DNA from: Porphyra umbilicalis
Lineage: Eukaryota; Rhodophyta; Bangiophyceae; Bangiales; Bangiaceae
DNA length: 64,000 bases
Assembly: GCA_002049455.2 (NCBI GenBank)
Contig: KV918886.1
Coordinates: 124,001-188,000, forward strand
Reading direction: 5' to 3'
In this document: positions 51,689 through 62,337 of the stretch, one piece after another
Layout of the letters: each line of letters opens with the position of its first letter
Position numbering within the stretch: the first letter of the stretch is position 1
Position numbers and translations under genes: made by a program
Notes under the pieces: generated by a model
What the model was told of the DNA's origin: nothing
The model's database searches: none
Seen by the model: the letters and a program-made list of their open reading frames with translations, nothing else

Positions 51689-52447
51689 CAGATCCTCGTA
51701 TCTGAGGTATAGCCATTATTCGAGTAAATCCATCTCCCTTTTAATTCCAGTCGCTGACAGTAGTCACAAATAAACGTGTCGACAGACTTCGCGACCGGCT
51801 CCACTGAGGTGATTATAATACAGTGCGTTCCCATTATTTATAAGAGAGTCGTTTACAAGAGAAAACGGGTCGCAAGTCTTCCATTCCAGTCCGCGTAGGC
51901 CACCTTTTATTTTTATTGAGCTGAATCAGCTGTCTCTTACAGCGAAAACGCACCGTACAGTCAATATCCGGTTATATGCGCTCCAGTTATATTCACGTGC
52001 TATGTAACTGGGAGCCAGTATATTCACGTGCTATATAACTGGGAGGATCGCGATCGATAATTTCCACGGGATCCATCGACAGATCTCGCGATCGTCATCA
52101 TCTGGCATACAGTCCAGACAGGAGGAATTGAATTACGTGATGGGTTGTTCGCCCAGTGGCACAGTGGGCGCACCCGTCGATGTGGACCCACCGTCGTCGG
52201 TCCCACCGCCGTCGACGCCACCGTCCCGGTCCCCACCATCGCCGACCCCACCATCGCCGACCTTACCGTCGTCGACCCCACCATTGTCATCCCTACAGCG
52301 GTTGGCGCAGTGCACAGGGTATGCGGTCGACACCCTACTCTCTCCGATTTATGGTGATCCCGTGTGTCAGCGAGAATGAGAGGGGTCCTGCCACTAGTCT
52401 TGATCACGGTTTCTTCTTATTAATTTTTTCTTCGGATTCTGTTTCCG
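51689..52447. other. Leader region of the pogo-type element, no separate gene
   Basis: It contains a pogo-like end at 51821 (TA then CAGTGCGTTCCCATTATTTA). A direct duplication of about 32 bp (CACGTGCTATRTAACTGGGAG core) lies at about 51,974-52,004 and 52,013-52,043. A CCACCG/TCGCCGACC-rich stretch with open frames on both strands is at 52,150-52,320. I infer this is 5' sequence of the transposon carrying the dead transposase that follows. Confidence 0.5.
51819..51846 (+). repeat. pogo/Tigger-like terminal repeat, left end
   Basis: TA followed by CAGTGCGTTCCCATTATTTA, 600 bp upstream of the dead pogo transposase and in the right orientation to be its left end. The matching right end was not found; 55518 onward is occupied by other insertions. 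Confidence 0.5.
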
Positions 52448-55400
52448 ATGGACGATCTGGGTGGTTTTGCGCCTCTCTTTGAGCTACTTCTCTTGGTCGC
52501 GTGTGCGAGTCTGTGCCCTTCTTTTGTAATTATCCCAACCGCAGCTTCCACCGCCCAGGAGCGTCTCCAATGGCGCCTATTAAGTACTGTGGCCGCTTTG
52601 GCTGCCGCGGCCGCTACGGAGGAGGTCTGCCCAAGCCCGTCGCCAGCGACCGTCCAGGTCATCCGCGTTGCCGCGCAGGCGGCGAGCGCGGCAACAGCCA
52701 CTGCGCTGGCACAGGACCAAGTGGACCTTTCAAGTGTGCCGTGGGTGGCGGCGGCAAGCACCGACCACGCAGGTGATGCAGTACCTGGAGGGCGGGATCA
52801 AGGCGCCGACGTGGCGCGCGGGCGGGGCGGGGTCGGTCGTGGTCGGGGCGGTGCTGGGCGTGACTGGGGCGTGGCAGGGCGGGGTGTCGAACGCCCACGG
52901 TCGGGCGAGGGGCGTAAGCCCCGCACACCTATATCTCTTGGTGACAAGCTTGCGCTTATCGAGATTAGGGACGCTGGCCATACGTGGCCTCAAACCCTGG
53001 CCATGTTTTGGCTAAACATCAGCGTGTCGGCGGCCCGAGCCATTTACAAGAACAAGGAGGAGTTTAGGCGGCGGGCAGCTGCGTCGGAAGACCTGTCGGA
53101 GACCCGCCAGCGACGCTCCTACTTCGAAGCGGTCTCCCAGGAGTTATGGGATTGGTATCAGGCTATTCAACGGGTGGGCGGGCGGCATCTACCGGTTTCG
53201 GGCGGTCTGTTGGAGACTTGAGCACGTCGGATTGCGACGAAGCTTGGCGTTACGGGCTTTAAAGGGTCCCCTCATTTTATCCAAAACTGGGCTGCGCGCC
53301 ACAACCTTCACAATGTGGCGCTGTGGGGTCAAGGGGGGTCCGCAGACGTCGCCGGGGCGGCGGCTCGAATCGCCGAGATCCGGTCGGAACTTGAGGCGTA
53401 CCCTGCGGAGCAAATCTACAACATGGACGAACGGGTCTTTTCTTCCGGTGCATCCCTAACCGAGCTTACTTCAAGGCCGGTTAACGACGGAAGGCGCGGG
53501 GCACCAAGGCAATGAAGGCCAAGGATCGTGTCACCCTAGTTTTGGCTTGCAATACCACGGGCACCCACAAGAATCCTGTCGCTATGGTTGGAAAAGCCAA
53601 GCAGCCGCTGTGCTTCAAGCCACCCCGCTGGCCGTGCCCACTACCGTACTTCTCCCAAACCAACGCGTGGATGGATGGCGACCTGTTAAAATCCTGGTTT
53701 GAGACCGTCTTCCTGCCGGCTGAGAGAGCCCGTACATCTCAGCCGGTGGCCCTCGTGTCCAGCCATTGCGGGGCTCACTAAGGACTCGAGTGCGACATGG
53801 TGAAGTTCATCCCCCTACCACCGAACTCTACGTCTATCTACCAACCGCTGGACCTCGGAATGATTGCTTGTCTGAACAGACGATACAAGCGGCGGCTGCT
53901 GGACCTGGTTGTACGCGCTTTCAAGGCCATCTCGGGCGTCCGCATGGCCGCGGGATCCGCACACGGCGGCGAGGGGGGCGCACCCGCGGCGGGTTTGGCG
54001 AGCGCGGCCGGTGGGGAGACCCCACACGCAAATTCCTCGGCGGGCGCTGACGGTGGTGGGGACGCACACGCGGCAGCGTCGGTGGCCCCGGACGGTGGGG
54101 GAGGATCTCAAGCTACCGCGGGATCCACACACGGCGGCGGGGGGGCCGCACCCGCGGCGGGCTCGGCGCGCGCGGGCAGTGGGGGGAGCGCACGCGCAGA
54201 CGCCTGGGTGAGGACGGCCGGTGGGGGGGGCCCACGCGTGGACGCTCCGGCGGGCGCGCCCATACAACTGTTATGTACGTGCATACCGGCAGGAGCAGAT
54301 TTGGCGGCGGATGGGGCGGCCAACGCGGCCGGGATGGGCGCTGAGAGCTCTGCCGTGAGCTCCGCGGGCCCGGCGAGCCAAGAGACGTCTGGGGTCCGCC
54401 GGGGGCTTTCGATGGACGGTTGGTGGCCAGCAATCGCCAGCCACTCAGAGGACGCGGTGAGCGCGGTGCGCCCCACGGCGCCTAATGTGGCATCCAGCGC
54501 GGCGCGGCGCGCAGCGCGGCTGGGGGTGCGGCGGGCCGCTCGCTGCCAGATGCAGGCGGCGCGGCGGGCAGCGCTATTGGAGATGCGGCAGGCCGCTCGC
54601 CACCGGATGCAGGAGGCGCGGCTTGCGGCTCCGCATCTATCTTCAGCTGCTGCCGTGAGCGGCAACAACACGCCTGCGGCTGCGGCCGGCCCGGGTATCT
54701 GGGGCTTGCCATCCGATTGGCCCGCCGCCCCAGATTCGGCCCAGCCGAAGCTCCGTCGCCACGCACGCGCCAGCGCACGAAGCGCCGAGATCCGCGGTGT
54801 CAGGTACGGCGCCGGTGCTCATTTACAAGACGCGTAGGAGATTCTCCTGGCGGAATGGGAAGCGGTTGCACCTTCAACAATCGCCCACTGTTGGGTCAAA
54901 TCCACCATTTTGCCAGCTGGAGTTGCTATGGCCGTGGCCGCCTTGCACGGCCAGTATCGAGGCTCCTCGCGTGCCTTGGGTACCGATGTAGATGCTGTGG
55001 CTTCATTGATGGGCGGTTGTACTTTTGGTTCCCAATCTTTCTGGGACACCTCAACCGCGGCAAGGGAGATGGCTGTACATAACTGGCTGACGGTGGAGGA
55101 GGATGAGGGTGTGCTGCCTGCCACGGCGGACCGGATTGCATTCGATGAGGGCGGAGAAGGCGATGCCACTCAAGGCGGCGGGAACGACGCCTTGGACGGC
55201 GAGGATAGCGGGGACTCGGACGGCGGGGGGAGTGATGCGTCCGACGGTGACGGGAGAGATGACTCGGACAGCGGGGATGGTGATGACTCAGACACGGAAG
55301 CGAGTGAGGACGTGGCGGACAGCAACGATGAATGGTGTGTTGATGCCCATTGTCGTGCCCTTCGTACTCTTTTTCCGAGAAAAAAAACTGATCGTACTCC

Positions 55401-55517
55401 TGCCTCGTACCAAGTCGAATGGTGGCATGCTCGGGGCTGCTTAGACTTGGTGTCGGATCGTGTCGCAAGAGGACACGAGTCTGGAACTCGGTGTCGTATC
55501 AAATCTGTATTTGATTA
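52448..55517 (+). pseudogene. pogo/Tigger-type transposase, inactivated
   Basis: From ATG 52448: a low-complexity start, then a pogo-like helix-turn-helix (PRTPISLGDKLALIEIRDAG), a CENP-B-type second DNA-binding region (SYFEAVSQELWDWYQAIQRV, TKLGVTGFKGSPHFIQNWAA), and the DDE_1 nuclease (EQIYNMDE, LVLACNTTGTHKNPVAMVGK, LPPNSTSIYQPLDLGMIACL). The usual C-terminal motif is WEAVAPSTIAHC. In-frame stops occur at 53219-53221, 53482-53484, 53779-53781 and 54835-54837. One base is missing just after NMDE (about 53425-53430). The expected second catalytic Asp region reads SSHCGAH. A roughly 300-codon Ala/Gly-rich block (about 53,945-54,830) separates the nuclease from the C-terminal motif. The element is dead; family assignment is firm. 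Confidence 0.9.
53945..54650 (+). repeat. In-frame minisatellites inside the dead transposase
   Basis: CCGCGGGATCCRCACACGGC recurs at 53948 and 54116 (168 bp, 56 codons). A shorter unit, GCCGCTCGC...CGGATGCAGGAGGCGCGG-like, recurs at about 54,535 and 54,592. Periods are multiples of three, so the frame is kept. These blocks make up the Ala/Gly insertion between the nuclease domain and the C-terminal motif. Confidence 0.7.
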
Positions 55518-56288
55518 TTGCTGATCCCCGAATTTTGTCCTGGTGGACAGAGACTGACTTGCGGACCGAGTCTCTCCACCAATCAGATGCGCCCCTGGGA
55601 CTGACTTGGTGCTCTTGATTGCTCACATGTGCCCATGCAGCCTGGAAATCAACATCAGCTCCTCTTCTTTTCCGCACCTCTAGCGAGGAGACGATAGAAA
55701 ATCTCAAAATCTGGCGTGGGTGTGGCAACAAAGAAGGCGCGAACAAATACCCCATAACCACACTGACAGTACAAAAGAGAAGGACCCAAAGGGTCAACCT
55801 ACCGAGAGGACCTAGACGGCGCAAAGGCGCGCAAAGGCTAGGACTCGAGAGGGACGTCAATATTTAGATGGCGAGCAAGACGGGGCGGCGCGGGGCAAGG
55901 CCGGCGCCGTAATATCCAGACGAAAACAAACGAAAAGGAGAGACGAAAGAGTAACCCCTGGCCAGATTAGGGGGGCTACATAGGGAGGGACAGCCGTCCC
56001 CCAGGCCGCAATCCGAAGTACGGAGAAACGGGCGCAAGTCCCGGTAGGGGCATACGTACTGGACTTAGCCCCTGCCGAATGCAACAGTGGGCAACTTGCT
56101 CCGTGCCAAAAAAAGCGGATCAAGCAGCAACAAACAGTGAGTTCTGCTCGTTTCCAGGTCCTGGCACCGAATGCGGGCTTTCTATTGGCTTAGATGCCTT
56201 ATTACTGTCGTTTCTAAACCAATAGAGTGCTGTTATTCAGAGTCAGTCTCTGTCTCTGTCCCCCAGGACAAATTTCGTGGACCAGCAA
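55518..56288 (+). mobile_element. TA-flanked Tc1/mariner-like MITE, copy I (split by a solo LTR)
   Basis: The ends are TTGCTGATCCCCGAATTTTG and, on the minus strand, TTGCTGGTCCACGAAATTTG, flanked by TA at 55516-55517 and 56289-56290. Without the solo LTR and its duplicated site the element is 400 bp, matching the 399 bp of copy II. No coding capacity. The TA target fits Tc1/mariner superfamily integration (inferred). Confidence 0.88.
55721..56086. mobile_element. Solo LTR, 366 bp
   Basis: It starts TGTGGCAACAAAG and ends GAATGCAACA (TG...CA). It is flanked by GTGGG at 55716-55720 and 56087-56091, a 5-bp target duplication as made by LTR-retrotransposon integrases. The homologous position in MITE copy II (read on the minus strand near 56,716) has a single GTGGG and no insert, i.e. 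an empty site. No internal retrotransposon region is present, so LTR-LTR recombination is inferred. Confidence 0.93.
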
Positions 56289-56508
56289 TACCCCCTCACG
56301 TGATCGACCGACTGAACAGGCCTTTCAATCCTGCGATCAAGAGCCCCAAAAGCCCCTTTCTCAGTCAAAATGGCAGCGATCGGATGTGAAACGAGAACGG
56401 CTCGCCGTGGTGCGCCGTGAAAATGCATTGCTGGCACAGGGGCTACAAAGTGCGCAAGGGTGCCATGTAAGCGGATAGTGACTGTACTACTCGGCAGCAA
56501 GAGAGGTA

Positions 56509-56907
56509 TTGCTGATCTCCGAATTTTGTCCCGGGGGACAGAGACAGAGACTGACTGTGAATAACAGCACTCTATTGGTTTAGAAAGGACGGTAATAAGG
56601 CATCTAAGCCAATAGAAAGCCCGCATTCGGTGCCAGGACGTGGCATCCAGCAGAACTCACTGTTTGTTGTCGCTTGATCCGACTTTCTCGGCACGGAGCA
56701 AGCTGCCCACGCGAGATCTTGAGATTTTTTACTGTCTCCTTGCCAGAAGTGCAGAAAACGAAAGGAGCTGTTGCTGATTTCCAGGCTGTGCGGGCACATG
56801 TAAGCAATCAGGAGCACCAAGGCAGTTCCAGGGGTGCATCTGATTGGTGAAGAGAGTCGGTCCGCAAGTCAGTTTCTATCCACCAGGACAGATTCGGGGA
56901 TTAGAAA
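56509..56907 (-). mobile_element. TA-flanked Tc1/mariner-like MITE, copy II (inverted)
   Basis: 399 bp, flanked by TA at 56507-56508 and 56908-56909. It is the inverted copy of copy I over its full length. The shared inner block includes ACCGAATGCGGGCTTTCTAT and CAATAGAGTGCTGTTATTCA. Together with copy I it makes a 1.4-kb palindromic arrangement around a 218-bp spacer. Confidence 0.9.
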
Positions 56908-57016
56908 TATGGAAGGCAGCATTTACGAGGATCTCGGACGCGATAGATTGCAAGATTCACTTGCCTCGCCAGAATCAGATGCCTCGCCATGGTTTCTCGT
57001 ATCACCCCCTCATGTC

Positions 57017-57175
57017 TCACCACTCGTCATCGTCGGCCCCAGCCAGGATCTTGTCAACCGACTCGTCGATGGCCTCAACATCGGTCTCAGCGACCGCCCA
57101 GCGACAGATCGTCTGCACCTGGTCTTGACCGCTGACGCCGTCGAACACGTGCTCCAGCGCAGTGTTGGCTATCAT
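57017..57175 (-). CDS. Short acidic ORF, unknown
   Basis: Minus-strand ATG 57175 gives 52 codons, MIANTALEHVFDGVSGQDQV ... VDKILAGADDDEW. The composition is far more protein-like than the GC-rich shadows around it, with an acidic end typical of a real C-terminus. An upstream in-frame TGA lies 11 codons before the ATG, so it may be the last exon of a lost gene or transposon ORF rather than a complete protein. Confidence 0.3.
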   Translation of the reverse strand: MIANTALEHVFDGVSGQDQVQTICRWAVAETDVEAIDESVDKILAGADDDEW

Positions 57176-57599
57176 GGCCACCAGAGAAGAAAGTCCGGGT
57201 GGTGGTTGTCAGCAACAGGCTGCACGTCACCAAGCTGGCGCCTCGGCTTAGTGTTGGCTTTGTTCGGTAGGCAGTCCGTCTTCAGCAATCGTCGGCAGTC
57301 GTACCCTAGGAGAATTTTTGGTTCCTTCTTGTCGACACATTGGCGACACACAGCGGTCGAGTGTCGCCAACGTGTCGCGCAGGGGGGCTAGTTGTGTCGG
57401 AGACGGGAGCACCATGGGAGCACGCCGGCAGCGGATAAGCATCCGGCCGTGCCGGATACGGAACAAATATACGGAGCATCCTGTTCAATTGCAATTTTCC
57501 GGGGCAAAAGTTTGGATCTAGTATTCCATATAACGATGACTGACACGCGACCAACAATGTCAGTCAAATGACATTGTGGATCACGCGACAGGAACGCGC
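57176..57599. other. Spacer with a small hairpin
   Basis: TTGGCGACAC and GTGTCGCCAA form an exact inverted repeat at about 57,341-57,372. Otherwise no gene or repeat is recognised. Confidence 0.45.
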
Positions 57600-59015
57600 C
57601 CACCGGACATATCTGCGGGTCACAAGCGCCACCCTGCGCCGCGGCGGCGGCCGCCGCGTCGAGGGCGTCGCGCGTGGCGTCAAACAGGGCGGCGTCGGCG
57701 GTGGCGGCGTCGGCAGCGGCGGCGGCGGCGGGGGCGCGGTGCTGCACCTGCGGGTGCCCATTGGAGCCGGCGGCCGCCGCGGACGCCGGGGCCGACGGGG
57801 GAGACAAAGGGGCGCCCCCGCCGCCGCCGCCTCCCGCAGCAGACGCCGCGTCGCCCCCCCCCCCCGCACCCGCACCCGCTCCAGCACCTGCATCCGCCTC
57901 CGCCCCCGCTGCGCCCAGCAGCGGCTGACTTGCCGCCTGCGCGAGCAGGAGCACGATCACCTACCGCACGGCTGGCGTGCGGGCTGCGGCGCTGCCTGGT
58001 GCAAACAGAGCGCGCAGCAGCCCGGCGGTGACGGAACGCACGCACAGCATCCACACGGGCGCCGTCGACGGCGCCGCGTCGGCGGGGGTGGGGGCCGCCG
58101 CGCCCGGTTCCCCCCCCTCACCGGCGGCACCCCTCCCCCCCCCCCCCCCCCCTGCCCGAACCGCCGCCGACGAGGCCAGTCCTCCCCGCAATGACCCTCA
58201 CCCACCGCCGCCGACGAGGCCGGCCCCCCCCCACGCCCGCCGGGCCGGGCGCGGCGAAAAAAAGCCGAGCGCAGCGTCGTCAGCACGGTGGGCTGGAGCG
58301 TCGACCCCCCCCCCCGCGCCCCCCCCTCCGAGGCCGCCTCCACGACCGACACGCGGAAGAGGGCGTCGACGAGCGCCAACGGCGGCGGCTGGTGGCGGCC
58401 GACGAGCGCCGCCATTACGATCGGCGGGCGCGCTACGTAGACGCGGGCGGCAAGGGTGCCCCCGCCGGCCGCCACAGCCGCCGCCTGCACGTCGGCGGCG
58501 AGGCGTTGGAGGGCGCCCGCCGCGGCGGCCGCCCGCCGCCGCGCCGCCCGCATCGACAGAGCCACCGCCGCCGCGCGCCACCGCCGCCGCCCCCTCCCCA
58601 AGCTCCCACCCGACGAGCGCGTCCGTGCACTCGTCGCAGCAGGCGAGGACGGACAGCTGTCGCCGTCCCGCCGCCTGCGCGCCCGCCTACAGCTGCGCCG
58701 TCAGCAGCCGCACGAGGCCCGTTGGGGTTGCGACCGGGTCCCCCCCTTCTTCCCCCCCACCCCCCCGTCGCCGGCGCCGCCGCTGCCATCCCCGCCGCCA
58801 TCGCCATCGCCAAAGGCCGCCGCCGCCGCCCCCACCGTCACGGCGGACACGTTGAGGATGCCGCCGCCGCCGTCGCTGTCTCCGTCGCCATCGCCGTCGC
58901 CGTCGCCGTCTGTGGCCGCCGCCTGCGTCAGCGCCGCGTTGGTCTTGCTCCCTTCCTGCCGCCCAAGCCCCCCCCCTGCCCCGGCCGCCGCCGCCTCCGC
59001 CAAAGCCACAGCCAC
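57600..59015 (-). CDS. Tentative Ala/Gly-rich protein gene, frame-broken, unknown
   Basis: On the minus strand, protein-like stretches follow one another in different frames. They are AVALAEAAAAGAGGGLGRQE with NAALTQAAATDGDGDGDGD and ILNVSAVTVGAAAAAFG (58,800-59,015); VRLLTAQL, QLSVLACCDECTDALVGWEL (58,600-58,720); GALQRLAADVQAAAVAAGG, ARVYVARPPIVMAALVGRHQ, ALVDALFRVSVVEAASEGG (58,300-58,530); and ALFDATRDALDAAAAAAAQG (57,620-57,690). The switches lie at C/G runs (58,739-58,757, 58,300-58,325, 58,135-58,152), and one TAG (about 58,689) interrupts. No domain is recognised and no good ATG is seen. It might be a secreted or membrane-surface protein; it might also be fortuitous GC-rich open sequence. 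Confidence 0.3.
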
Positions 59016-60122
59016 CGTCTACACCACCGCCACCGCAAAGGCCACGACCACAGTTGGGGCCAACGCGTGGGCGGCGGGGGCGGGAGATGGGCGCTGGCCG
59101 CCTGGGGTAGTGGCGGTTGGAACACCTCCCGCCCTCCCAAATGATCTGGGGGGATTTATGGGAAAAGAGGCCACCATCAACCAATCATAAGGCTGGAAAC
59201 ACTAGGGTACACGAGCAGAACAATGAGGACACGGCTCGTATCCAATGAAAATCGTCTCAAGACACGTCGCCGCAGGGCAGAAACACGGTCAGCGACAGAG
59301 TCCCTCTGATACTGTCACCGCAGTGCGGCACCAGCCAAACAGAGGCCGAATTCACATGCAAGATTGCTGGCGATCCGCACAAAGCCTTGCATCGGGATCG
59401 AAGACGACCTCGAAGACGAGGCAGATTCTTTTCTTAGGAGCTCCTGCTGACAGAGATCTCGTCTGAGTAGCTTGAGGGCATGGCTGTTTCCATGGACGTC
59501 AATAAGTTGTCTTGCAGTGCGCACCCTGCTCGGGACTTGGCCGTATGCACATCATTCTCATTGTCTTAGTCGTGTTTCGGGCTGCCCCAAGAATTTTATG
59601 TTGTCGCCAGATCGCTGACCCGCCGTTCCAGGTCGTAGGCCGCGATTTGGCTGAGTGGCCACAATGTGTCGCCCTCGAATCGCGGCGAAGTAACCAAACA
59701 AGCGCGGGGGCAGACCGCCGACGATCAGCTCATTCAACCACCAAAGGAAGGGGATAGAGCCTTTCTCCACTGCTGGGCACCCTATGTGGCTATCGTTTTT
59801 CGCCTATGTGGCACTCGATTTGCATACGTGGCGAACGATCGCAGACCAGAATCGGCCTTCATCCCACCGTAGAGGCCGGTCGATCTACATTCGTTACGAG
59901 GCATTGTGCCCAAGAAAGGATGTCACAGCAATGGTGAAAGACAGTATACTGTCATCCATGGATTCGTGCCAGTTTATTTGGTCTTAGGATAATCTCAAAA
60001 CGTCGATCATAAATGCGTTTACAGTGAACGTTCCCGGTTCTCCCGGGACCTCTGGTGCATTCTTCTGCCCGTTTGTATCCACAGCGGATAAAATCGGGAC
60101 GAATTTGCCCGAAACATGTCTG
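59016..60122. other. Spacer, no recognised gene
   Basis: Composition drops to moderate GC. A minus-strand 70-codon frame (59558-59770) has no recognisable motif. CCTATGTGGC/CATACGTGGC-like short units recur at 59,780-59,840. Confidence 0.45.
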
Positions 60123-60690
60123 TGGGGTTGTGCAGCACGCCCGAGGCGTGCTTAAATGCACGCATGGGGCGTGCAATTTCTTGTGTTATGGGCGTGTCAC
60201 GCCCTGCACGCCCAGAAAGTTAGTGGTGTGATTGGGGCGTGCTTTTTGCAACAAAAAGTCCTTCATTATCGATGCGCTCTGGCACCAGGCCACTCAACTT
60301 TTTCGGCGAAGTTCCGTGCCATGTTCCTTGATTTTTCCAGGAGCGGCGCCATACTGCTCCGTCGAGTGTCCATTATACAAGGTGCTGGATGCTATGAGGT
60401 GAGAGAACAATTTTGCCGTCGTGCGCCCATAAACAATGTGCTCGAAGCCATGATGCGTGAATGCCATCTGTGCGGAATGGGCACAGGAACAGCCTCCTGC
60501 TGTCATCAGTCAGCGAGGATGCAGAGGGTCTCCTCAACACGGGCGCTAATGAGGGCGTTGACTGCGATGCATCGCGCGCCTGCACTGACCATGCCAACGG
60601 CGGTGATGGAGGGGTCGCCGGCAGCGAGCTGCGTGTCTTCTCATCGAGGAGGCCGTCCGATGCGCCGTGGCCGGCGCCGGCGTCCCCATG
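60123..60690 (-). mobile_element. Truncated, inverted copy of the hAT-type element
   Basis: It begins TGGGGTTGTGCAGCACGCCC, the counterpart of the right end of the element at 50548-51680. It then follows that element's minus strand for about 570 bp (shared AAGGTGCTGGATGCTATGAG-like, GCGATGCATCG and GGCGGTGATGGAGGG blocks). Similarity stops near 60,690 and no second end is found. It lacks the nested MITE present in the longer copy. Confidence 0.82.
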
Positions 60691-61229
60691 GGAGCAGACC
60701 CGCGATCAAGGCGCAATATCGGGCATCCCCTGGCCAGGAACGCCAACGTGGAAGCGTCCAGCGGCGGATCAAAGGTTCCAGACAGTTCCGCGGCGCGGTG
60801 TGCATACAGGCAACGCTCTGAATGGCCTTGGAATTTTCAGTTTTTGATACTTTTGGATGTCTCCCTAGTCCTCTGGAAGCTTCCAGCCAGGAGCTGTGAA
60901 GCTCCACAACCAAGGCTTGCTTGCCATACTTTGTCATACAACTGTCTTGCCCCGGCGTCGCTGGTGCTCCGTTTGCGCGTCATCCCTCCGCCAGCGCCAA
61001 TATGTTTCCACTCAGCCAGTGGCTCAGGTCAACATGCTACTCGCAACAGCCACCAGCGTGCCCGATCCCCACCACTCCTCGTCACGTTTTCTGTCACACT
61101 CCCCTGCTGCCTTTTCATTCACTCCTCCCCACCTCACCACCTTCCCTCCCCCTGCCCACTGTATCATCAGCTTCCTCGTCCCTAACATATCATGTTCCTC
61201 CCCCCCCGCTCGCCAAAAACCAGGGTCTT
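60691..61229. other. Spacer, no recognised gene
   Basis: C/T-rich on the plus strand from about 61,080 to 61,210, possibly the leader or polypyrimidine tract of the Tnp2-type remnant that follows. No other landmark is seen. Confidence 0.4.
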
Positions 61230-62080
61230 TGGAAATATAGCTGCCCCGTCTGCAGTGGTGGGGTGCCGGGTAATTCCTTCTGGCTACCCCGCAGTACCAG
61301 GTTCGATCACACACGGTCAAGGAATAGACGCCCCCCTCGTCAACAGGCTGCGGCGGCGGCGAAGCCTGCGGCTGTCAGTACAGCGCCTAGAAACACAGCG
61401 GTGGCCGCCCGTGCGGGCCTTAGACTGCCGGCCGGGACAGGTGCTGCCGGAAAAGGCGACGAAAGTGATGGCAACGGGGGCGGGGGCGGGGAGGACGACG
61501 CCACTGGGGACTGCAGGGAGGCCCAGAGCGCACCAGCGCCGGACTCCCAGCCTCACAAGTTGCGTCCCGACGGCGTCTTCATCCCCGTGTCGGGTTTTCA
61601 GGACTATGTAGACGAATTAGTGGCCTCGAACTTCCTCGTGCAGAACTCCTTTTTCCATAAGGCGACAGATGACTTCGTGCGGCAGCGCCGTGCTGCTGAT
61701 ACATGCCGCACGCCTCACCCCTGAAAGAGAATTGTGGCAGCAAGTGTCGACGTGTACGAGAAGAAGGTCGACTGCTGCAGCGCTGGCTGTGTCGCGTTCA
61801 CCGCTTGCCTACAAAACCTCACGGAGTGCGATATATGTGCAAGGTGCCACGGTGTAGAAGCGACGGCAAGTCCCACAAGCAAGTGACCTACTGGCCTCTT
61901 CTCCTCTGGCTGAGAATGATGCTAGCGGACCCCGATATCGGTCCAGGCATGGTCAACGCCATGAAGGAAGCACGTGAAGCCGCCGGTACCATCCCTGGCG
62001 AATACAAACGAGACTGGTGCAGTTATGTAGCCCCCATCAATACAAAAGACTTGATACCTTTACCCACTTCAAATTCTTGA
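61230..62080 (+). pseudogene. CACTA/EnSpm-type Tnp2 transposase remnant
   Basis: A frame with YSCPVCSGG at about 61,240 and later LRPDGVFIPVSGFQDYVDEL ends at TGA 61722-61724 but continues in the same frame with YEKKVDCCSAGCVAFTACLQ and LTECDICARC. That is the C-x2-C paired-cysteine block that precedes the Tnp2 domain in CACTA transposases. A frameshift then leads to YWPLLLWLRMMLADPDIGPG and IPGEYKRDWCSYVAP, matching the start of Tnp2 (known: Y-PL-P-L-R-L-A-P). The DDE core is missing after about 62,080. The element is broken by at least one stop and one frameshift; no CACTA ends were found. Confidence 0.65.
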
Positions 62081-62337
62081 AGTTTGCAAGATTAGGTCAC
62101 CTCCAGGGAAGGCTTTTTGTGCTTGAAATATTGGAATCCACCTGCCATTCTGGGCTGTGGGATTGCCCCCACATCGCCGCTGACGGCCGCGAATGCCCTG
62201 TCCTCACGCTCAGCCGTCTGCCCATGCCAGTAGCTCCACATGACAACCACCTGCGGTCGCCGTCGATCGTCCTATCTTGCTCGCGTCTTCCCCGTGCCAC
62301 GTCTCACCCGGCCAACTCGTTTTCTCATTCCACCGCC

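Noticed and set aside
61280..61330. Possible tRNA B-box (AGGTTCGATCAC)
   Set aside because: No matching A-box at the right distance and no cloverleaf can be drawn.
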